Positions 58,396 through 64,000 of a DNA stretch of 64,000 bases are shown piece by piece; the stretch's first letter is position 1, and each line of letters opens with the position of its first letter. The position numbers and the translations under genes were made by a program. Origin of the DNA: Sipunculus nudus (taxonomy: Eukaryota > Annelida > Sipuncula > Golfingiida > Sipunculidae); contig CM049308.1 in the NCBI GenBank assembly GCA_026874595.1, positions 70,218,624 through 70,282,623 of the forward strand, written 5' to 3'. The notes beneath the pieces were generated by a model that was not told where the DNA came from, made no database searches, and worked only from the letters and a program-made list of their open reading frames with translations.

Positions 58396-60520
58396 AGAAC
58401 GTAAGAAAAACTTTTGATAATCACCAGTGGCATCCTTCAGTCTTGTAAGACTGTGGGGTTGCGCCCTTGATGGATAATCTAGAACAGCGTCTAATATGGT
58501 TGATCGGGCCAATGCCGGATTGGTCTCTCCTACATGGATTACATAGGAATTCTTTTGCTGTACTGTCAGTTAAGCTCCTAGCTTCCGCTTCTGCCTCTTG
58601 AATTTGGATTGCTGAGCTAGGGTCTCTTCGAACTTGTTGAGGTCTTTCTTTTCTGTCTGCTTCCAGGTTGTTCGTTCCAAGACTGTGGCTTCCCAGTTGT
58701 TCAGTTCGATGGCCATGGCTTTCAGAGGTCTCTTGAAGACATCCGTGTAGCGGAGTAAGGATCCACCTGTAGGGCGTGCTCCCTGTACTAGTTCATTTTA
58801 AAGAGATTCTTCGGGATGCAAACTTCACCCATTCTCACGACGTGGCCGAGCCATCGCATGCGTCTTTGTTTGAGTATGGCGTACACTCTGCCCTATTCAA
58901 GACAGCGATGTTTTGCACTTTATTCTGCCTGCTGATATCCAGGATACGGCGGAGACAGCGCATGTAGAAGGCATTCAGCTTGTGCTCCTGTCGGGCGCCT
59001 AAGGCTCACAACGCAGGCTGTGTAAGCCTGGACATGGTTGTCTTCAGCAGAAGATCTTGTGACTGATCTTGTTTGGATTTGGAAACCTTCGGTAGCATAT
59101 CCAAAAGATTGCTACAGTAGGACAGCGAAGAAGATGCCTTACAAGGTCGGTACAAGGACGCAGCCCTGTTTTTCCCTACTTCGGAAGGCTTCTCATATTG
59201 CCCTGTCTTGGTTCTCCCTGTTAGACTGGTAAGAGTAAGTGTCCCACCCAGCGGTCCATTTTTTTTTTGTGCTTTGTTCTTGATTATTTCAACTTTTGCT
59301 CAGTGGGGCCCTTTTTCTGTACTGGGCTCAGTGCCTGTTTGATTCCGTCATTCATTCCCTTGGTGTTGCCTGTGTCAGCAGCTGCAATTTGAATCTTGGA
59401 GCAAAGCTGTATCCAATTCTCGTTAGCAGAGCGTCTGGCATTCTGCTGAGCTTTGCTGCGGGCAGCCCGAGGTGTTTGTAGGTCTTGTTTGCTTGGGTTA
59501 GTTTTGATAGGCTATCAGCACGTTCCTCCCCTCCTCGATCAGGGGTAATAATTTCTCAGAGTGGGCGTGGAACCAGTCTGCTTAATTGCTGGTTTTGTTG
59601 CAGAAGGTGGACATGGCTGCGTTGTAGATAGTCTCTGAAGTCTTCTTGCACCCGGTGGGACTGGGAGGTATTCTTCTAGTGCTCTTGCAAACCTCTCCCC
59701 TGCTGGCTGTGCATGTTGTTGGTTTCAATACGGGGTCTCTCTGCCTTCCTGTCTGTTATGATGCAGTTTCTCTTTGCTGCACACCAGAAGGTGGCCTGTG
59801 TCACAGCCAGCACTGTGGTAGCTAAGTGTGATCCTGAGGCTAGGTAAGCTAGAACGCCATGTAAGAATCAGATCGAGCTGGTGCCAGCGTTTTGATCGGG
59901 GATGACTCGGGAATGACAGCATTAAGCAGATCATAAAACTTGTCCGTAGCATCTGCTGAAGATAAGATAGACACTAATTAGGTGGACTTGGAAAACAGAG
60001 GAGTGAAGTTGACAGAACAGGATTTTCTCAGATTCCACTGTAGGTGCGGTGATGCACGCTGTGTTCCCAGGTATCATCTGGAGGTTTCCCCTGACAGAAA
60101 AAGTCTTTCCCTCTCACACTTTCTGTTCCTGGGAGTCTGGTCTTCAGGGGGGCAACGATGTCCATCTGCAGTCTGCTCATCTCAATGTCAATGATTGTAG
60201 TCTTGTGAGAGTCACTGATTTCTTGCAAATCGTCAGAAAAACCCGGTGGCATGGTGCACAATTGTCGAACTGCTGGTCAGTTGCACCCTACGCCTCGCGC
60301 ATCCAGTGAGGCTCACGGACCTTGAGACATCACCTGACTTGTTGGGGTTTGCCAAGCTTAAGATGGGCGGTAGCTGCCCAATTAGACGCGATGGCCCTCT
60401 CAAACCGTCGAAACCACCCCCTGGCTTCTAACTCTACGCCAATCCTATCTGTGTTGTGTCGGCGCTGTGAATCGAATCTGGAGTGTCCTCTTCAGTGCGC
60501 AAAAAGCCTTAGTGATTGAG
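58396..60520 (-). pseudogene. Decayed non-LTR retrotransposon (EN + partial RT + C-terminal zinc finger)
   Basis: Read on the minus strand, order is conserved though frames shift. The endonuclease N-terminal part (60,260-60,028) has KTRLPGTESVRGKD and QGKPPDDTWEH. Its C-terminal part (59,952-59,725) has RWHQLDLILTWRSSLPSLRI and SYHSAGCDTGHLLVCSK. An RT segment near 59,190-59,050 reads GCVLVPTL then GIFFAVLL. A jump follows that removes the YADD region. The C-terminal region (59,030-58,600) has LNAFYMRCLRRILDI, then RPLKAMAIELNNWEAT. It ends in a CNPCRRDQSGIG...HIRRC zinc-finger-like motif near 58,540-58,470. GC content is higher than the surroundings. It is not functional. Confidence 0.85.
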
Positions 60521-62489
60521 TATGGAGGAATGGCTGTTACCCAGGCTGCGTACCCCCCCCCCCCCCCTCCACGTCATTGAAAGATCCAATAGAAAGGCAG
60601 ATGCAAGTATGTATGACTTCAGCGCCGTCACGGGGGTCGACAGGACGCTGCTGAATACAGCCTCGAGCCGCCTTTAGGACTCCGGCTCCAGATTTTCTAT
60701 CAGGATTTACCCCCTAAGCCTTTCTCTCTCACACAATCTTTAACCCACAGCTGGGTTTTCATTGACAGGGGGGGGGGGGGACGGATAGGACGAGAACCCC
60801 TTCCAACGTGATCACCGAATATGATTGGGTAGAAACTAATACGGGGATAAAACGTGTCTGCAATATTAGTCTTTGGATGTACATCATTCTGAATTTGCCA
60901 TTCCCTTGACGTCAATATATCATTGTATTTATTAAATATATAATATTTGCATAAGTACTTGATTGTTTACTCCTTTCCTCTAAAGTCTTTTTCAGCAGCG
61001 CTTGACCATTGTTCTGGTGATTATTACGTAAAAATTTAACATATGTACACAGAGAACAAATGTTTTACATTAACATTTTTACATTTATTTGACATTTTTC
61101 ATAATATTTATGACGCTATTTAACTATTCAGCAGCTGTTGTATCTGTTCAATCATGTGACCAGTAACATCGACCATAATCAATGTGGTTTATTATAAAAA
61201 TGCACTGCTTCTCATTTATAAATTACATTACATTACAAATATAATTTATTTTGCAAATAATGTTTAATTAGTAAAGCGAATTTTATCGGTTTACTAAATT
61301 ACCTTCAAGGTATGGTTTTGGTTTTAATACAATAAATTAGGCATGTGCCTCAGTCCTTAATTGCAACTTACGTTGTGGGCAATTTTATGAAAATATTGCG
61401 TTATAAATATTTTCAATTTGCACCTCTGTGAAGAACAAACTTTAAAACAGGCAAAGATTGCTGCTTACAAAGAAAAAAAGTACACATATCTGTAACGTGT
61501 ATCAACTGACTTGTAATATAAAAGGCGTAGTCAAATATGGCCACTCATACGAGAAAACATTCCGCGTGTTAGATGATAGATTTTGATTTGTCAGTTATCG
61601 GAAACATGCTTATAATATATGATTAAATATTTTGAAAAAAAAGAATATGTTAAATATAGTTATGTTTATGTGTTTGAGAAACTTTTCTAGTAATTTCCAG
61701 ATAATGCTTTCGTTATATTTTAAGAATAAGATATTATAGTGATAGCTTCGTTGGTAATTTAAAAACGTTGACAGATTTTTTACTCTTACTGTTAATCTTA
61801 AGATTAATAACCATAGTGTATGTAATTCAACAACCAAGGTGTGAAATTAAATATTAATATATTATAATCTAACCAGAATTAAACTATAACACATTTTTTG
61901 TGAATGCTACAAAGATAATTTTCTTAATGTTAGAAATGTGCACATTAGTTTTATTTATAGGTTCATACCTATCATATGTGAAAACACACCAAGAAAGCGG
62001 AGGTAGGGCTTTAACATTTCAACCAGTAGGATTATTGTTTATTTAAACTCGTGGAGGTATGCGTCCTAGTGTGTCATTCTTATTTTATAATGGCACTTCA
62101 GGCATCTAACATGTTTTATAATCTGACTGCCAGTGTGACCAGAAAGAGAAGGGGGGGAGGTCTTCACTAAAATATTTGGATGATGTTGCTTATTATTTTA
62201 CTTTGGAGTAGTTCACATTTTAATTGGATTTGAAACTAAAGGGCACAATGAAAAGAATGCTTATGTCAATCTCAGAACAAAGTATATTTGCAGGCGCCTG
62301 GAATGAAAGATTTTCGCAGATATCAACATGAGTTTCCTTAAAAACGGGGTCCTAACCAGCGGTCAGATGCACTGGTTAAAAACCGGGGGGTTAGCGGGGA
62401 TGTGAAGATTAACCATAGGTTTGAGATACACCCGGTTATTTTAACAATGAGCTAACGGGCTGTTTATTGACAAAGTTTAAGTTAAGTAT
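60521..62489. other. No gene seen
   Basis: C tract near 60,555, G tract near 60,770, then AT-rich DNA. No supported exon. Confidence 0.55.
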
Positions 62490-63200
62490 TTATGCAATCA
62501 AATAGATCAGATGTGGTTTTTCCATATATAAAAACATTAATATCATCTGCAAATAATATGAGAACGAGTACCTGAGAAACATCAACCATATTATTAATGT
62601 ATAACAAATATAAAATTGGCCAAAGTACTCAGCCTTGTGGAACTCCACATTGTATAGTTTCACAACTTGATGAGATATTATTAAAACAGACATATTGTTT
62701 GCGAGTTGACATATAACTTATAAACCATCTGTGTGCAGTACCCTTCAGTCAATAGTTATATAGTTTGTCAAATAATATTGCAGGATTTAAAGTATCAAAA
62801 GCATTACAAAAAATCAAGCAGTACTATATCACCAATATCCATATGTTTCATTATTTTGTCAGTTAACACAAATAAAGCGAGATTGGTTCCATATTTTTCC
62901 CTTAAACTGATATTAATATTAAAGCTCATTTTTGTTGATATATTTTATCTATCTACTATAAAAAAAATGTCTAGTACTTTGGAGAATTATGGGAAAATTG
63001 ACACAGGTCTGTAATTATTAATGCTTATATTATCACCACTAATGGAACCACTAAATTATAAAAGCTCATTTTTGTTAGCAAATTTTATCAATCTGCTATT
63101 AAAAAAAATTCTAGTACTTTGGAGAATAATGGTAAAATTGAAACAGGTCTGTAACAAATAATGAACATATTATCACCACTAATGGAAACACTTAAGAAAT
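62490..63200 (-). pseudogene. Decayed LINE reverse-transcriptase fragment with 140-bp internal duplication
   Basis: On the minus strand, RT landmarks in order are YRPVSILPLFSKVLE (63,150-63,110 region), its duplicate YRPVSIFP near 63,010-62,970, an eroded KAFDT-like stretch, then QCGVPQG with a stop, LWPILYLLYINNM, and LFADDINVFIYG (62,660-62,510), which is the FADD catalytic box. The 62,921-63,060 and 63,061-63,200 segments are tandem duplicates. Jockey/CR1-like by motif style. Confidence 0.8.
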
Positions 63201-64000
63201 TTTAAGCTGATCAGGAAATATCCCCTGTTCAAGTGATAAATTAGAGACATATGCAAGAAGTATATATCAGGGCTTTCAATAGGACAATTTTGGAGGGTCC
63301 GGGACTTCCGGGTCAAAATTTTGGAGAGTCCAACGGGTTTTTTTAGGTTCCTGCCTGTCAGCGGCTAATATCGTGGTCTCTTCTTCATATTAAATCAAAA
63401 TTTTTATATGTTATCATTATAATTTATTTAATATTGAAAGCACATCACATAAATTTAGCTTTATTTCTAACATAATTATTATCTGTTTCAACTTATGGAC
63501 GCCATTCATGTGAAATCAGGCTCTTTAAAACTAGTAAAAATGAAGTAGGAAAACTAGTAAAAGGTATCTTTACAAAATTGACAAAATCCCTGAGTAAGTT
63601 GAAGATCTCGTCATATTTAAAATATTTTATGTAAAGACTAATTTAATCTAGTTAATTGTCAAGTGATACAACTGTAATTTATATCTTTGGTAGAGCAGTT
63701 TGGCTCCCCAGGATAGCGTGTGATATTGAGAACAAACAGATAACTGCACCCAGTAAAAAGGCAACTGCAGGATATAGCTGAACAATCAGCGATCTTTGGC
63801 TTATTTTCAGGTCTGTTCACGGATGAATTTTGATAAAATGCATGACCAGGAACGATAAATCCAAGAAAGTTTTGGCCCGGGAATTATATTATTATTGTAA
63901 AAAATTCCTGAGTCGACTAAACTCTATTTCGTATTCTACCTGCTCGATTAGAGTTAATGGAAAGCATGAACCATTTCGTTAATCTCATTAAGCCAATAAG
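63201..64000. other. No gene seen
   Basis: AT-rich. CAGGGCTTTCAATAGG near 63,277 resembles a hAT-type end, but no matching second end lies in the window. Confidence 0.4.

Noticed and set aside
63270-63360. hAT-like terminus CAGGGCTTTC
   Set aside because: Only one end is visible; no inverted partner or target duplication within the window.
1-64000. CRISPR arrays or bacterial operons
   Set aside because: Tandem repeats present are minisatellites and satellites without regular unique spacers; gene structure is eukaryotic throughout.

Overview
The window is animal nuclear DNA. It is AT-rich, has introns with consensus GT/AG borders, and is dense in transposon remains and (TA)n tracts. Secreted protease-inhibitor exons (Kunitz, antistasin-like, WAP), tRNA-headed SINEs, THAP and SWIM/YqaJ transposon proteins, and dispersed repeats of the kind common in mollusc introns suggest a lophotrochozoan, most likely a mollusc (inference). 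I cannot name the species.

Layout. Positions 1-9,852 hold the 3' part of a secreted multi-domain inhibitor gene on the + strand: four antistasin-type exons, a WAP exon and a short C-terminal exon. An in-frame stop affects the third exon if the ancestral splice site is used. Positions 9,853-26,300 have no intact host gene. They hold a 5'-truncated LINE with a 15-bp target duplication, two minisatellites, an orphan antistasin exon (15,685), a decayed Ty3/gypsy element interrupted by a miniature LTR element, and SINEs. A second copy of the inhibitor gene starts at 26,469 (signal-peptide exon) and continues with a Kunitz exon at 28,077. Its introns match those of the first copy (1-1,300 with 28,705-30,015; 8,085-8,430 with 34,915-35,330), so the locus arose by tandem duplication. 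No later exons of this copy are visible before the window becomes transposon.

Positions 30,000-41,300 hold repeat arrays, a decayed YqaJ nuclease gene containing a 392-bp tandem duplication, an unidentified first exon (38,533-38,798, minus), a non-autonomous DNA transposon and a second miniature LTR element. Positions 41,351-57,238 are one large DNA transposon of the type I recall as ISL2EU. It has about 110-bp terminal inverted repeats, a TA target duplication, a six-exon + strand gene for a 543-residue SWIM-YqaJ protein, and a convergent minus-strand gene for a THAP/coiled-coil/DDE transposase. Both genes start from promoters inside the inverted repeats, which share CRE, NRF1-like and ETS motifs. 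The right inverted repeat is split by a 4.2-kb inserted element that is itself a giant inverted repeat, also flanked by TA. Positions 57,240-64,000 hold two decayed LINEs (58,400-60,520 and 62,490-63,200, both minus) and otherwise featureless AT-rich DNA.

The points most worth a second look are the nested transposon with paired inverted-repeat promoters, the two miniature LTR elements whose LTRs carry a tRNA-like Pol III promoter plus a tRNA-Pro-type primer site, and the duplicated modular inhibitor gene.
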